64,000 nucleotides of DNA, from NCBI RefSeq assembly GCF_021134715.1, contig NC_060020.1, forward strand, positions 7,378,001 through 7,442,000. Direction: 5' to 3'. A model generated the notes under the pieces. That model ran no database searches, was not told the DNA's origin, and was given only the letters and a program-made list of their open reading frames with translations. Shown in pieces: positions 25,292 to 41,471 of this stretch (the first letter of the stretch is position 1; each line of letters begins with the position of its first letter). This DNA comes from Daphnia pulex. Lineage: Eukaryota; Arthropoda; Branchiopoda; Diplostraca; Daphniidae. A program made the translations under genes and the position numbers.

Positions 25292-26033
25292 ATGGCTCCT
25301 GCTGTTTCTCCTTTGGGTCCACGTCCACTAGTCTTTTGTGGTCCATCTGGCTCAGGGAAATCTACTCTTATCAAACAAATTATGAGTGATTTCAAAGGTG
25401 TTTTTGGATTTTCTGTATCTCATACCACAAGGTCTCCAAGACCAGGTGAAGTTGATGGGAAAGACTATCATTATGTATCAAGAGAAGCTATGGAAAAGGG
25501 AATATCTAATGGAGAATTTATTGAATCAGCTACTTTCTCTGATAACATGTATGGTACCAGGTAATATAAAAATATTATTTGATTTTAAGATGTGTTATTA
25601 TTTTATTAATACTTTTTTGTATTTAGTAAAAAGGCAGTGGAAGATGTTCAGCGCAGCAATAAAATATGCATTTTGGATATTGATACTCAAGGGGTGAAAC
25701 TTATAAAGGAGACATCTCTTAATCCAATTTTCATTTTTATGAAACCCCCTTCAATGGAGGTCTTGGAACAAAGACTTAGGGGAAGAAATACTGAGAGTGA
25801 AGAGAGTCTTCAGAAAAGACTCCTAACAGCCAAAGCTGAGATGGAATATGGTATACTTCAATACATGTTACAATTTTTTATAATCTATTCACCATTTAAT
25901 GAGAGTGATTCTTTGTTCTTCAGGCAGTGAACCCCAGAATTTTGACATTGTAATTGAGAATGACCAGCTTGACAAGGCCTACCAAGATTTGAAAGAATTT
26001 TTGATGCCTTTTATTAAAGAAGTTAAGAATTAG
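25292..26033 (+). CDS. GUK1: Guanylate kinase
   Basis: This enzyme phosphorylates GMP/dGMP to GDP/dGDP with ATP in purine salvage and GTP supply. Three exons: 25292-25560, 25627-25850 and 25924-26033, 200 aa, the normal length for a monofunctional enzyme. It shows the P-loop [14 protein letters not shown] (residues about 17-30), the GMP-binding region [70 protein letters not shown] and [17 protein letters not shown]. The polyadenylation signal AATAAA is at 26052-26057. Not a MAGUK, as no SH3 or PDZ is present. Confidence 0.96.
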
Positions 26034-26089
26034 GAAAATTTGCAAAGAAATAATAAAAACTTAGGTGCCACTTTTTGGTAGCTGATATC

Positions 26090-26326
26090 TTATCTTCTCT
26101 TAAGCATTTCATCCAATGTTTTTTGTCTCCTCTTCACTCTGATTTTTTCTAACATTGTCTGAAAAAATTTCAAAAATTTCAAATAACTTATTATTTTAAA
26201 AATTGATTCCAAGAATACACTACCTGGTGAGCTCCTGCAATGTGTTCTCTATAAATAGCTCGCTTATTTTCCATCAATGATTTCAGTTTAGCCATCTTCC
26301 CATATTTTTTCAGGTAGGCGTAATAA
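26090..26326 (-). CDS. Small basic protein, unrecognised (partial model)
   Basis: Two exons joined in frame are supported: 26326-26224 and 26158-26090, with a good donor and acceptor. They encode YYAYLKKYGKMAKLKSLMEN, then KRAIYREHIAGAHQ and TMLEKIRVKRRQKTLDEMLK, then RR and a stop. An ATG inside the first exon (26295) would give a 46-aa product. Alternatively an upstream exon near 26400-26525 contributes, reading MQIETRRTVSLYNLKRRVLE, but the splice phases do not fit cleanly. The protein is highly basic and probably helical. No family was recognised; a mitochondrial or ribosome-associated role would be a guess. Confidence 0.45.
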
Positions 26327-26883
26327 CTCAAAATAAGCTAGTCAACATTAAACAGTTAATTAGGCATATTCTTAAAATAACTGACAGGAAATTAATTATT
26401 ACAAACATAATGGTGCTACTTCCTATTTTCAGCTTTCTCCTTGTTGACAACTTTTCAAGAACCCTTCGTTTCAGGTTATATAACGAAACTGTTCTCCTTG
26501 TCTCGATCTGCATGTTGGTGGGTTCGCAATACACTATTAATTACAAAGAATTAGCATTAGAATTACGTAAATAGTACGTAAAAGGTAAAAGCGTAAAAGT
26601 AAAGCTTATTTACAGTGCTTTCGGAGAAAAACAACCGCCAAAGAATAAAAGCAACAACAGTCTCTCAAGTCTGAACAGTCTCAGACTGACAGTGCCATCT
26701 AGAGATTAAATCGGAGAAAAAACTAATTATTTCAAATTATTTATACACCTTTTCTGTGTTTTCGGTTTATTTTTACTAATAAGAAAGATAATATAAAAAA
26801 TATAATGGTATGGATAATTTTATCAACTAAATATTTAGCAGTTCTTTTTTTTACTAATGAGGATCAAATAATTTCCAAAAACA

Positions 26884-29800
26884 CTACGGCAGTCGACTTG
26901 ACTTGGGAATGAAATTAGAAAGGTCTTCAGCCGTTTGAGATAACCACAGAACAATATTTTCTTTGTAACGATCCATCCAAAAAATGTTTGCTTCAGTTCG
27001 TTCTATCAGTTGGTCAAAAGTGCGTAAAATGGGTCCAGTGTGTCCTTGTAACTTCCCATCAAGAAAATCTTTCATCTTTGAAACAAAACCCTTAATAAGT
27101 CTGATGATATAAGTAAAAGTAAATGATTGATTGCATAATATACTTGATCGAGCTCAGCCTGAGTGTTAAACGATTCGATTGCGATGCCGAATAAAGCTTC
27201 AAAAGTGGGCATTCCTGAACGAAGGCTGTAATACGGATAGCATAGAACTTAACGGAGATTAACAATGCACCGCAAACAAATTACCTTAACTTGAGAATTT
27301 TATCCCAATGAATTTTGAAAAAATCAAATGCAAGATAACGGCCAAGTGGATTACGAACCAAATAGATTAACATATGGATAGAGTCCATTTTGGTTAATGG
27401 CCCTTGTATGACCCAGTCAATCATTCTGATGAATTAAAACAGAAACGCATTTAGCCTGAAGGAAATATTTCTGATATTAATTTTGAAAAAAAACCTTTTC
27501 AAAATCCAAGCTTGATTAGTGCAACTCATTGCCTCTAGCATGTCGTCTTTTTCGGTAGCGGAGTTTGAAGTGTTGAATTTGGAATACGCAAACTCCCATT
27601 CCTTTTTACCACCATGTTCCACAGCCGTACAGCTCACGATAGATTTCAAATGAGTTGGGATGATACTTTTCTCCACCAAACGACGTTACATTAATAAAAA
27701 CAAAGTCAGATTTACGATTAGAAACTTGTTTATAGTGATGCATACTGCTGGTCGGGGTGATCCATCCAATTGGAGTAGAGCTTTGTTGCTCTCTGTATGC
27801 AGCCACAATGCTGGAAATGGCAAGCTAATCGCCAAGCGATGGTTTGCGTGTTGGCACGAATCGGATTGTCACGAAGAGTTCTCTGGTCATCATGCGACTC
27901 ACCAACGTGATGGAAGAATCCATCGACCATTCGGATGACATAATCCTACAGTACCAATCTCAAATTAATCAACTGAAACACATAATTTCCATTTGCTCCA
28001 ACCAACTTGAAAGATTCCGTAGATTTTCGTGCGGCACAACATTGAGTCGAGAAATTTTATTCCGGAAGCGGCTGACCTCCACGGAATGTACTCAACCTCT
28101 CTCTGCAGGTAGTGTGTTAAATTTAAAGTAATGGAATAATCTAGAAGACCTGTTCTAGCCAGATTAAAGGCATCGTCAATCAACTGGGCCCGGTTAATCA
28201 CAGAAATCTCACGCGGATCTTCCGTCAGCTGCTGAATAATCAGATGCCAATTGTGTTGGTCATAATTAACACGATAATAACCTGAGAAAACGCAGAAAAT
28301 ATCCTAATCAGAGCTAAAAGTATACTTGACTTAATAGTAATATACTGACCAACTTGATCGATATTGAAGATGACCCACTGAATTTTGGTTGCCTCAAGTG
28401 AAATGTTTACTTGATCCGAGTGTTCCGGAATCCATCCACATTGGACAATATCAGGGTGGGCTTTTGATGAGTAAGACAAAGGGATCCACCACCGGTATGT
28501 TGTGTTTAACTCTTGTCGTGAATTCATTAGAAAGCGTTCCTTGATTTATTTAATTTCAATTACTTTTAGTATATTACAGCTAGACTCAATTTGAATATAT
28601 GAAAAATTTTTGGATCAGAAACCTGTTGAGCTGTAATAACCGAAGACGTGTAATTCCTTATTACGTTGACAACGGGATAACCCATTTTGAGTGTCCAAGA
28701 ATCCATGATTGTTTTTATATCTGTTGGCAATTGAACCGAATCTAATTCAGCTTGATAGGTTAGCGCCGCCCATAAATCGTCTTGCACAGCGTTACCATAC
28801 ATTCTTAGGGGAAATAAAAACATATTTAGATTAGCTTCCACTTCTCACTTAACGCTTAGACATATTTGTCCAATTATACCGAGATTTTAAATAATATGAG
28901 AGACCACGCTGGAAAGTTCCATGGCCCAAAAACTCGGCCAACATTCGGACTATTGATGCGCCTGTGAAAGAAAGTTCAAACTACTCGATTATACGCCGAA
29001 GAAAAAGTTAACTAACATTTATTGCATTACCTTTATTATACGAAATCCTGTCAAAAATTTTATTTATTTCGTCCGGATGATGAACGGGCTGATTGATTGG
29101 GTGTGATGTGATTAATCCATCAACGCCCATGACAGACTGAATCTCATTAATGACGAACTGTTGACACAGCCGATAGTTTGGTTCGAACTTGAAACAAGAT
29201 TCGTTTTATTACGCTTTTGAAATACGGAAGATAAATGGATAACGGAAAGTACGTGATTAGCTCCAATGTAAGACATGTAAGATGCAAATCCCTCTAAGAA
29301 AATTGAATGAATAATTTAATCCACCTTATTAAATCACAAATAATTAAGAGATTCTGCATTGTAATCCCAACAGTGACACAGGCTCTTTAACTGATTTTGT
29401 GAAATTTTTCATCTTCTTTTTAATTTCTTGGATAATTACTGTAAAAGATAAGATTAAACGTTTTACGATTTTACCATTCAACCATAAATCGTTCCACCAC
29501 TGCATGGTTACTAAGTTGCCGAACCATTGGTGCGCTTGCTCGTGAGCAATCACTTGGGCTATAATTTCACGATGTGAATCTGACGACATGTCGGGATCGT
29601 ACAGCAATTGCTGTTCTCTATTGGTAATATCTGTTATTAAAGACAAACAAACTAACGAATTCGGAAGTATATGTCTGTACCCATATGTGATTAACCCCCA
29701 GTTTTCCATCGCTCCATGGAAACTTGGCAGAGCAATCATATCTTGTTTAGGCAGTGGGTAGTCGATGCCAAAGTATTCTTGAAAAAACTGCAACATTTTG

Positions 29801-31118
29801 GGGCCCATCTCCAGAGCATACCTATAGTACAATCGACTTTGCGGTCAATACCATTTTGGCAACTCAATTTGAAAAAGTTCTCATACTTTGTTTGATTTAT
29901 GGCAGAATGTCTAGCCCAAACACGGAAAGTAATATTGTTGTGACTTGCGTTGGATTCAACATAAGAGTAATCAGCGATAATCATTGCAACCAAGTAACTT
30001 GACATGGGTACAGATCTCTCAAAATAATCCCATTCATAATCTGATACTCCTTCACTAGTAAAATGTGGCTATTAAATTATTTGTCTCTGAACAAGTATGG
30101 GTAACAAAATATATAGCGGTGACTATACTTACATGGGGGTCGTTTTTATTTTTGGCATGTTTGACAAGGAAATCATGTCCCGTTTTCGGCCTAAAGTGAT
30201 GCTGAATTCCGCCTTGAAACTTGGTTCGTCGAAACAAGGGAAAACTCTGCGTGCATCTACCGGCTCCATTTGAGTCATAGCAATGTACCTTCATTCAATA
30301 TAAAAAGAAGCGCAAAAAAGTCAAAATAAATTGTTTCTATTCGGAAAGATACTTAATCCTATTTACTTTTTCTGGCCGTATTCTGTATAGGAAGCGCGAT
30401 AGAATCCGTGTTGGTTTTCGTTCAATATGCTCGTGAAATTCATCGAAATATTGTAGCGATTTCCTTCTTCAAGTAAATGAATCGATTTTAAATGAATGAT
30501 GAAAAACTGCCGCTCAATATTTTCCTCGAACTCATCGACCTCTATGATTTCAGCGTTATTGACGATCTAAAAGAAAGACCAAAAGAAGTTTAGTAAATAA
30601 TTTTGTTTATTAAAAAGAAATACGTTGCGCAAACACGAGTTGATAGCGAGCGCAAGATTAATTACTTTGACAGACACGCGGTCTATCTCAATGTCAGTGC
30701 TGTGTAGGACGATCTTGTTGGTGTTTTCAACGCACTCGATCAAAATGTGAATGAACCCGTTGATAGTAAAATTACTCTCGTCCATCCAAGGTAGCAGGCG
30801 GATGTCGTAGTGTAGCGGCCGCAGATTTTTTGGAAGACGGACATCCACCACCACCACGGGATTGGCTTTTAGAGAAGGAGGATTTTCTGTAGATGGCTCC
30901 AGCACCACAGAAGTGTCGTTGTCGTAATGGTGACACTTGACCCCGAAATAGTGCACAGCAAGTGCCACAGCAATGAGAGCAGCGGATACAATCAGCAGGT
31001 GAAGCACGATCACACGTCTGCTAATGAATAAGCCTTTTCGTCCACTAGTACCGGGTAAAACAACATTGGCACTTTCCATGACCGCAGTATGATCCAATTC
31101 TCCCGTTGATTCCAACAT
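26884..31118 (-). CDS. Aminopeptidase N-like M1 zinc metallopeptidase, type II membrane protein
   Basis: Removes N-terminal residues from peptides at the cell surface. It is a many-exon gene with 60-100 bp introns. Exon 1 (31118-30666) encodes a cytosolic tail, an uncleaved signal anchor ([20 protein letters not shown]) and the start of the N-terminal domain ([17 protein letters not shown]). Exon 2 is 30566-30367; exon 3 (30288-30133) carries [19 protein letters not shown]. The exopeptidase motif is in [17 protein letters not shown]. The zinc site HEQAHQWFG is at about 29550-29520, and its third ligand Glu comes from WLN plus [11 protein letters not shown] across an intron. The C-terminal ERAP-like domain includes [30 protein letters not shown]-type helices and [17 protein letters not shown]. 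It ends with [20 protein letters not shown] (stop at 26884-26886). Substrate and tissue are unknown; gut peptide digestion is the common role. Confidence 0.93.
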
Positions 31119-32636
31119 TCTGTCTCACGCTTGCTTTCCCACAAGACTGCCAAGGATCTATAACTAGACCCGCGCTCGAGCAGAGGCAACTGAAGGCAGA
31201 GTGATCACGAGCGCTCAAGTTCTCTCTCTTATCATTTCTCTTTGACTATAGCTTCCTCTTCTGAAAACTTTACTTTGAACTATTTTTGAATTTTTTTTTT
31301 CTCCCGCTTCTTGAAGGAGCATCACGAGAATTTTTTTTTTCTTTTTCATCTTGTTGAAAATTGATTTTCGGCGTCAGTGAAAGAATCGTTATAGATTCAC
31401 CAAGTGACGAGCTTTCAAATCCTTATCAATCGAATTTTACCAAGAAAAGCCTCTTCTTGACGAGTGGGAGTGCCAGCAGCAGCAGCCTGTTCTGATGTTC
31501 CCCAGACATTCCCTGTTGATTGCTTATCCCAAAGTTGCGAGCCTCCGTTTTCTCATTTACAACTTCCTTTCAAACTTAACAAAAAGAAAGAAAAAAAAAG
31601 GAAAAAAATCTGATACGTTATGGATAAAGGCTATGCATTTTTTTTAAGACCGGTCGACCGCGTTCGGTTCATCATGGATGGCAAATTTGATATTCCCACC
31701 GTTAGATGGTATGTCAAGAAAGAGGTTTTGCGCAGGTTTGAATTACCTAACCTTGAAAAATGATTCCATCTGTATATTATTGCACAATCTTCCGGCAGCT
31801 CGATAAAAAATAAAAATGTGGCGTTTTATTACCGTCTTTTGCATGATGATTTTATCGTATGGACATTTTTCATTGATGATCGATAGTATGACCGTATCGT
31901 ACTGGGTGGTGCTGCATTTTTAAAAGGAGGAGTAACGAGAGAGGGAATTAACGGGTTTTGTTTGAAAGACAACACTTTCTCAAAAAGTTTTACCACGATG
32001 GCGTGACTAGCGGATCTATGGCTATGTGTCATAGCATGTTTTTCTATTACAATAGCCGCATTGCGCTCGGTTGACTTGTTGTCGTCATCGAATGGCCGTC
32101 TGATCTTCACAATATGGAAATTCTTAATTTAAAATCGAAAGTTCCCGTTGGATGCAACTAATAATTACGTTTCTTTGGTTTTATTGGTTGGATAACATTG
32201 TATAGAATTGGATTAAGGAATACTTTAAGAGCGATTTGAAAAAAGATACACTTTTGTTACATCAATTCTTCTATCGATACATGTTACATTGGTATCGATA
32301 TGCAGGAGAGACGATAATCACGCTGCTTTGCGTGAAATTGGGCTTTAAATAACAAATTTAATGTAATAAAGTTTAAAAAATTTATATTTTCATGTTTAAT
32401 ACCAAGATTGTTGAGTAATAACGAATTTTAGAAAAAGGTGTATAAGTTACAATGTGGCGAGTTTGCCAGATTTCGTTCATATTGTAGGCTCGCCAGCTAG
32501 CCATAGCAAGTCTACGGCCGATAAGGGATATATACCACCCCCATCTAATACGATTCACGAAATTGCCCAAAGACGTTGGAAGAAGAACGTGCTGTGAACT
32601 ACAATCCCATCCCACTTTACTTTAAAACTACCCAAA
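31119..32636. promoter_or_regulatory. Divergent upstream region of aminopeptidase N and beta-tubulin
   Basis: Contains the 5'UTRs and promoters of both genes and AT-rich filler. ATATATA near 32528 lies about 110 bp before the tubulin start. A minus-strand frame at 31829-32110 shows no protein features and is not called. Confidence 0.4.
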
Positions 32637-34306
<1,670 letters not shown>

Positions 34307-36716
34307 ATATTTAATGGAGGCCAATTTGTTAACTATTACTTTTTCGTCACCCTGTTTCTTCAAACTTCCCTTTATTTATTTTCCAAACTCAAAGCTATCG
34401 ATCTGCTCTTAAAGAACTACCACTCCTTTATTATATACAAATCCGATATTCCTATTAATACTAAGTCCTTTCGCTTTGTTTGTGCATGCTAGTAAGGCCT
34501 GCTCTCTTGCTTTCAGACAATACAATTGCAGCAAATACCAACAAGTTTTGCAAATTTCCCTTTTTTCCATTGAGTTTCGTGCACGCGCAGCACACGGGAA
34601 GTTTGGAAAATACCACGCCCGACTGATGTTGGTGTAGAGCGCTGGGGGTACACTAGGTTTCTAAATAGTGGCTGTCGGACTGGAACGGCATTCTCCGTTC
34701 GCCATTTCCTGTCGAAGCCCTTGAGCATCTTTGGCTTTTCCCACTTGTTTGTAGCAATATTTTCACCGGACGACCAACACATTGTCTACTTTTAATGACC
34801 GAGTGAATAGAGTGTATATACAGGGTATTGCAGGTGCGGTTGTATATGAAACGAACAGGTGACCAATCATTATAACACAACAGCTAGGGTTGATGTTCAT
34901 CAGGATGTGTGTACTCCACCTGTGTGTAACATCAAACATCTCTTGTGTTCAGTGTGAAACTACGCGTATCTGATCATTATTTTAGAATTAATTCGTGCCC
35001 TGATGTTTAAAAAACCCCGGCGAGACGGAGGGTGGAGGATCAACTTCCGGCCGTTCCGCTTTAAGCCCGCAGGGTGTAACTCTACAGATGAAAATATTTT
35101 TAAATATTCTCATCTAAAATTTTTAAATATAAATCTCGTTTTATTTTATTCAACAACAAGAATTACTTTTGTCAAAGGGTAACGTAGAACTTTTTTCCTT
35201 ATTTTCAATTCTTGTTTGATCGATGGGTCATTCGCCATTCCCATGGTTACAGCAACTTCTACTGGACGCTATAATTTTATGGTATGGTCAGGTAAGGTGA
35301 ATTCCTCGGCACTTTTTAGTGGAATGGCATTCTAGAAAACATTGTTACGGAAAAATGTTAATCTAGGTTCCATTAGACGTTTATGAAGAATGAAACTAAC
35401 TCGGCGACGGATGACAGTTTTTTCCCAAAAGGCGAATATGATTGAAGTTATGCGCTTGCGCTTACAAAAAAGGCCCAAAATAATAGATAAGAGAAAACCC
35501 CATTTTTTTAGGTTTATCTTTTTTTACGACTTGTACACGTATTCAGAGACTCCATCTGTGGAACACGACTCGAATGTAGACGGTGAAACAAAAAACAAAC
35601 GGTGAAACCCCGGTACAGCCCCTAGGTTTGAAAGCTGTTGGAAAAAAAAAGCGCCAGAGAACGCCCAAGTTCATGGACTTGAAAATGAGAGTTAAGTATT
35701 TAAACCGAAGCTAGGAAACACCCTTTCTCCGTATTTTTTCAATGTATCTCGCGGATCTTATTGAGTAGACTATTGGGACTATCTTTTCAACCACTTATCC
35801 ATTCAGCTTGCAAAATTTCAAGAGAATGTTTCAGCTAGAATTATGTTTTATTCATTTCTTGCTTCCCCCCTGAGGACAGAAAGTCAACGGACCATTCTGC
35901 AATGTTAATTTCCATAAACTTAAGTTAGATTCAACAAATTTTTTCGATATTTTTAGAACAGCGGCTTCGGCTTGTATAAAAGTAAACTTGCTTCCGTCAA
36001 GTAAACACAATAGAGCAGTGCACAAGTGCCTTCCAGCTGAAGAGAAGTTTACGACCAATAATTTTGAATGCGGAACTTTAATTGTCAGGTGGTATGCCAT
36101 GACGTAGCCCATCTGTAGAATTCTGAAAATTTGCTGACGCGGACTATACCAAACGTAAATGAAAAATAAAATGCTGTTTAAAAGAACATGCAGGAAATAA
36201 CGTAAACTTGAAAAATGTCGGTGAAAATCTATGGTTTTTCATCTTGTCAGTAGTATTTCTCTAGCGTTTCACGGTTATGTAATATATACTCAGCCTTAGA
36301 TATTTCTAACCTTTTAATTCGGAGAGCTTTTTGTCATTTCGAGGGAGGAGAATTGGATTGTAAAAATGAACCTAGCGTGGTGTTTGTTTATTTAAAAAAA
36401 CGTGTTCTTTTGAAATCCTCTCTATCTTATCAAATCTTCCAACTAGAAGAAAGAAAGTGGATTCATGGTCACTTACAACAGGAATGTGTTCACTGACCCC
36501 CAGCTTGAGTTTTCGGAATCTTCCAAGACAATCAAGCCAAACTGAAAGCAGCTACATTTTTTTACCTGACGTGGAGACGACTCATCCGTCGTTTCACCTG
36601 CATAAAAGTCTGTTTAACCAGACGGGGAGTTAGTCATTCAATTGATTCCTAAGCTGCTAGTTGAACGGAGTTTTCCTTCTCTATAATCTCCTCTCGTACC
36701 AGTATTATTAATAAGC
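34307..36716. other. Intergenic DNA between beta-tubulin and GMDS
   Basis: Tubulin 3'UTR, then AT-rich unique-looking DNA. I found no convincing gene, RNA gene or repeat. GGTGTAGAGCGCTGGGGG near 34630 resembles a Pol III A box but no B box follows. The last 150 bp should contain the promoter of GMDS first exon A. Confidence 0.4.
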
Positions 36717-38675
<1,959 letters not shown>

Positions 38676-40150
38676 TCATAAAGTTCTGTCAGTGCTATTA
38701 CTAATCAATTATTTTTACCACCGGTTTATTTACAAATTTAATCATTCCGTGTGTGTGGGTTTTCTGGAAATAAATTTTTTGTATGGTACTGTTTTAGCCA
38801 GTCCATTTGCAATAAAAAATACTTGAGAAATACTTGCTGCTGAATTGTTCTGAAGCAAAGAATTCCGTCATTACTTTTCATCTCAAATTATTATTGCTTG
38901 AATTTACAAATAATAAGCCAACTCACTTGAAACCGTGTAGGTGTACAAATATTGCTCAGGCGCGTGTTGATGTACAAATTATTTTCGATAAAAGACGGAA
39001 ATACGACCTCTTTCTACTTTGAAGAAGGGCCGGCTCTGTAATAAAATGTGTACTCAATAGACATTCCCGTGCCGCTCAAGTTTCAGGTATTATTACTCGA
39101 TCAATTATGGGGAATATACGTATAATCAAGTTTACCAAAAAAAAATTCAATCGACGAATCCTTGAAATTAGAAAAGTCTTGAATATTTTTAGATAAACTA
39201 CCTACTCAAACGCTTGTTAGATGCTGATTAAGATTCACATCAAATTTACTTTTTCAACGCAATGCTTTTTAAGCAGTTCAACGTGCGAATGATTTATAAC
39301 TTCCATAAAAAAAGGGAAATTCGAATCTTAAATTGTACCCCCAATTTCACACTATATAACAAAAAAAAACGAAGCATTTTCAGAGGCCAGTGACATACCA
39401 AAGAACTAATCAAATTCACTTATAACAAGAAACTTTCATTAAGAGTTTCGACCGGGCACAAATATTATAATGGCCCGAGTCCCCCCAGTATACCTAGAGA
39501 GACTGTCCAGGAATGAATTTGAAGTTCTTTGGGGTATCGAACCCGGGACCCAAAGTGCTCCGTTCACTAGATGATCCCTAAGCTGACTACACCACCGAGC
39601 CGATAACAATAAAGTTGTTAACTGCCTAAAAATATCTGACATAAATTACTTTATACTACTAAAAAATATTAAACTTTTACTTGACTGAGCAGTTGATGGG
39701 GGTTTTATATTTGTAAACAGTACGGTACATTACGTCGTGTTCTGCCGTTTTCATTTCATTCTAATATGCCTCTCTCTATGCCCAAGTTTTACAAATCTGC
39801 GAGAATATACTGATGATAAAGTGAGGAAAGACATTTTTTTGTTGCACTGCTCACTTGGCGTGACTATTGTTTCAGGACAGCGTTCACAAATACTTAAGAT
39901 TATATAAAAATCGACTGTATGTGTATAGATATTTCTTGAGCATAGCGATTTGCCAGCTGATTGAATTCTGGATGGGGGTCTTGGTTGTGTACACACAGGC
40001 ACACAGATGCTAGGTATAGGGCGCGGCGAAATAATACGGTGGTGTTTTCAAACCAAACAGACAGCAAGTTGGAAAATAAACGTCTTATTGGTCCCCCTTG
40101 CAACTGCAATTGCAACTTACTAATACAAATACATACAAAAAATTTAAATT
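38676..40150. other. Array spacer 1 (GMDS 3'UTR, SINE, unclassified DNA)
   Basis: Begins with the GMDS 3'UTR, with AATAAA at about 38769. It holds a tRNA-derived SINE (about 39441-39605) and AT-rich DNA, and it separates the forward and inverted GMDS arms. Nearly identical spacers occur at about 44153-45625 and 49568-50990. The third carries a small extra insertion near 50892-50911. Short open frames repeat in each spacer only because the DNA is duplicated. Confidence 0.6.
39441..39605 (-). mobile_element. tRNA-derived SINE, copy 1
   Basis: On the minus strand the element begins GGCTCGGTGGTGTAGTCAGC, an A-box-like tRNA head. About 50 bp later comes GGGTTCGATACCCC, a strong B box. A non-tRNA body follows. 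Such a head plus body is typical of tRNA-derived SINEs. Nearby DNA shows no clear target duplication. It was copied with the array, so the three copies reflect one insertion. Confidence 0.7.
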
Positions 40151-40157
40151 CCAGAAA

Positions 40158-41370
40158 ACCCCCACACACGGAATAATGATTAAATTTGTAAAAAAAACCG
40201 GTAGAAAAAATAATTGACTAGTAATGGCACTGAAAAATTACGATGAAGCTGCTGGATTTTTCTTCATCAACTCCATCAAGTCAGATTCCATCATGTCTTT
40301 GACTAAGTCCTGGTAAGGTTCATAAAAAGATAAGAAATTAGTACAGTTAAAGACGAACACTATTAACTAGACTATAAGTTAAGATTATAAATAAACTAGT
40401 TACAGACACAAATGAGTCAACTTACCGGGAACGACACGCTGGGCTTCCAACCAAGAATTTTATTGCTTTGGACGAATCGTCCAAAAGAAGATCCTGATTA
40501 TTGAAGCATATGATAAAAAGGATGTCAATATGGTCCACCTTAAACCAATCAATAACTTACGACTTCAGTAGGACGATAATATTTCTTGTGAATCTTAAAT
40601 CGGACCTTACCGGATTGGCGGATTCTACTTCAATGCCCACTTCCTCCTCTGCCTTTCCTTCCCGCCTGATGGCTTTGTTGATATGGCTGAAGGACATTTC
40701 AACAAATTCTCGTTCGCTGCTGTACATCTCTCTTGTCGAAATGACAAAATCCTCAGGACTTTACTGTTGGAACATCATGAGCTATATAGCCTGTAATAAA
40801 AGTCTACAAACTTTAAGTAATGAATCAGATATGAATAACTCGTTATACAGGTTACTTACTTCGACATAATCTTTGACGTGACCACAATCTCTTTTGAAGT
40901 CGAGATTTCCAAGCTCAAAATGTTCCATCTGACCTAATATGCAATCTTGGCGACAAAACATGTAACCTTTCTGATTACGAAGGTCTCAGATTTAAGGGAT
41001 TGACTTCTTCAATAATCATGACTAAACATGAACTGTCAGTCAAATCACCATAGTTTAAATAATGCTTTGACCCATACGATGGGTGTTCGTGTCGGCATCA
41101 TACAGGTGCTGGATTCTACCCGTGTTTCAATGAGTTGGACCTTCTCAATATCCCATGAACTTGATAACTCTTGGCCAATTGAAACTCAGCCAAATAAGTT
41201 CCATCCTGAAAAAAAAAAGGGGAATCAAGTTAACAGAAATCAAAGTTAAAAAAAGAAATATTTTTGTAAGTTACCCTGGCCAGTTATTCCCTTGATAAAC
41301 ACAGTTTGTTTTTCATTGACAAGCTGACTTGTGACTTGATCAGAAAAACTGCGAAGCATTAAGAGACACG
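40158..41370 (-). pseudogene. Inverted GMDS pseudogene 1
   Basis: Read on the minus strand this matches GMDS from exon B to the 3'UTR, tail-to-tail with the intact copy. Recognisable pieces are exon 1 (about 41275-41345), exon 2 (about 40985-41215), exon 3 (about 40861-40985), exon 4 (about 40616-40795), exon 5 (about 40440-40497) and exon 6 (about 40245-40318). Lesions: the end of exon 2 is fused to exon 3 with the intervening intron and coding DNA deleted, several indels occur, and the normal stop TGA has become TCA. It cannot encode an enzyme, but it is complementary to much of the GMDS mRNA. Confidence 0.85.
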
Positions 41371-41471
41371 AAGTTATCTAAGAAGACAAAACAGACCCGG
41401 CCCTTTTAATTTAAACATAAATTGCAATGTTTACAGCGAAACTTTGTAGGAACTGAACGGAAATGTAAGAA

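Noticed and set aside
26410-26586. Plus-strand 58-codon hydrophobic frame
   Set aside because: It overlaps the possible upstream exon of the minus-strand small gene. No promoter, poly(A) signal or family support was found.
34620-34680. tRNA A-box-like sequence
   Set aside because: No B box or cloverleaf follows.
38834-39022. Short open frame repeated at 44311 and 49726
   Set aside because: It repeats only because the array spacer is duplicated. It differs freely between copies and has no protein features.
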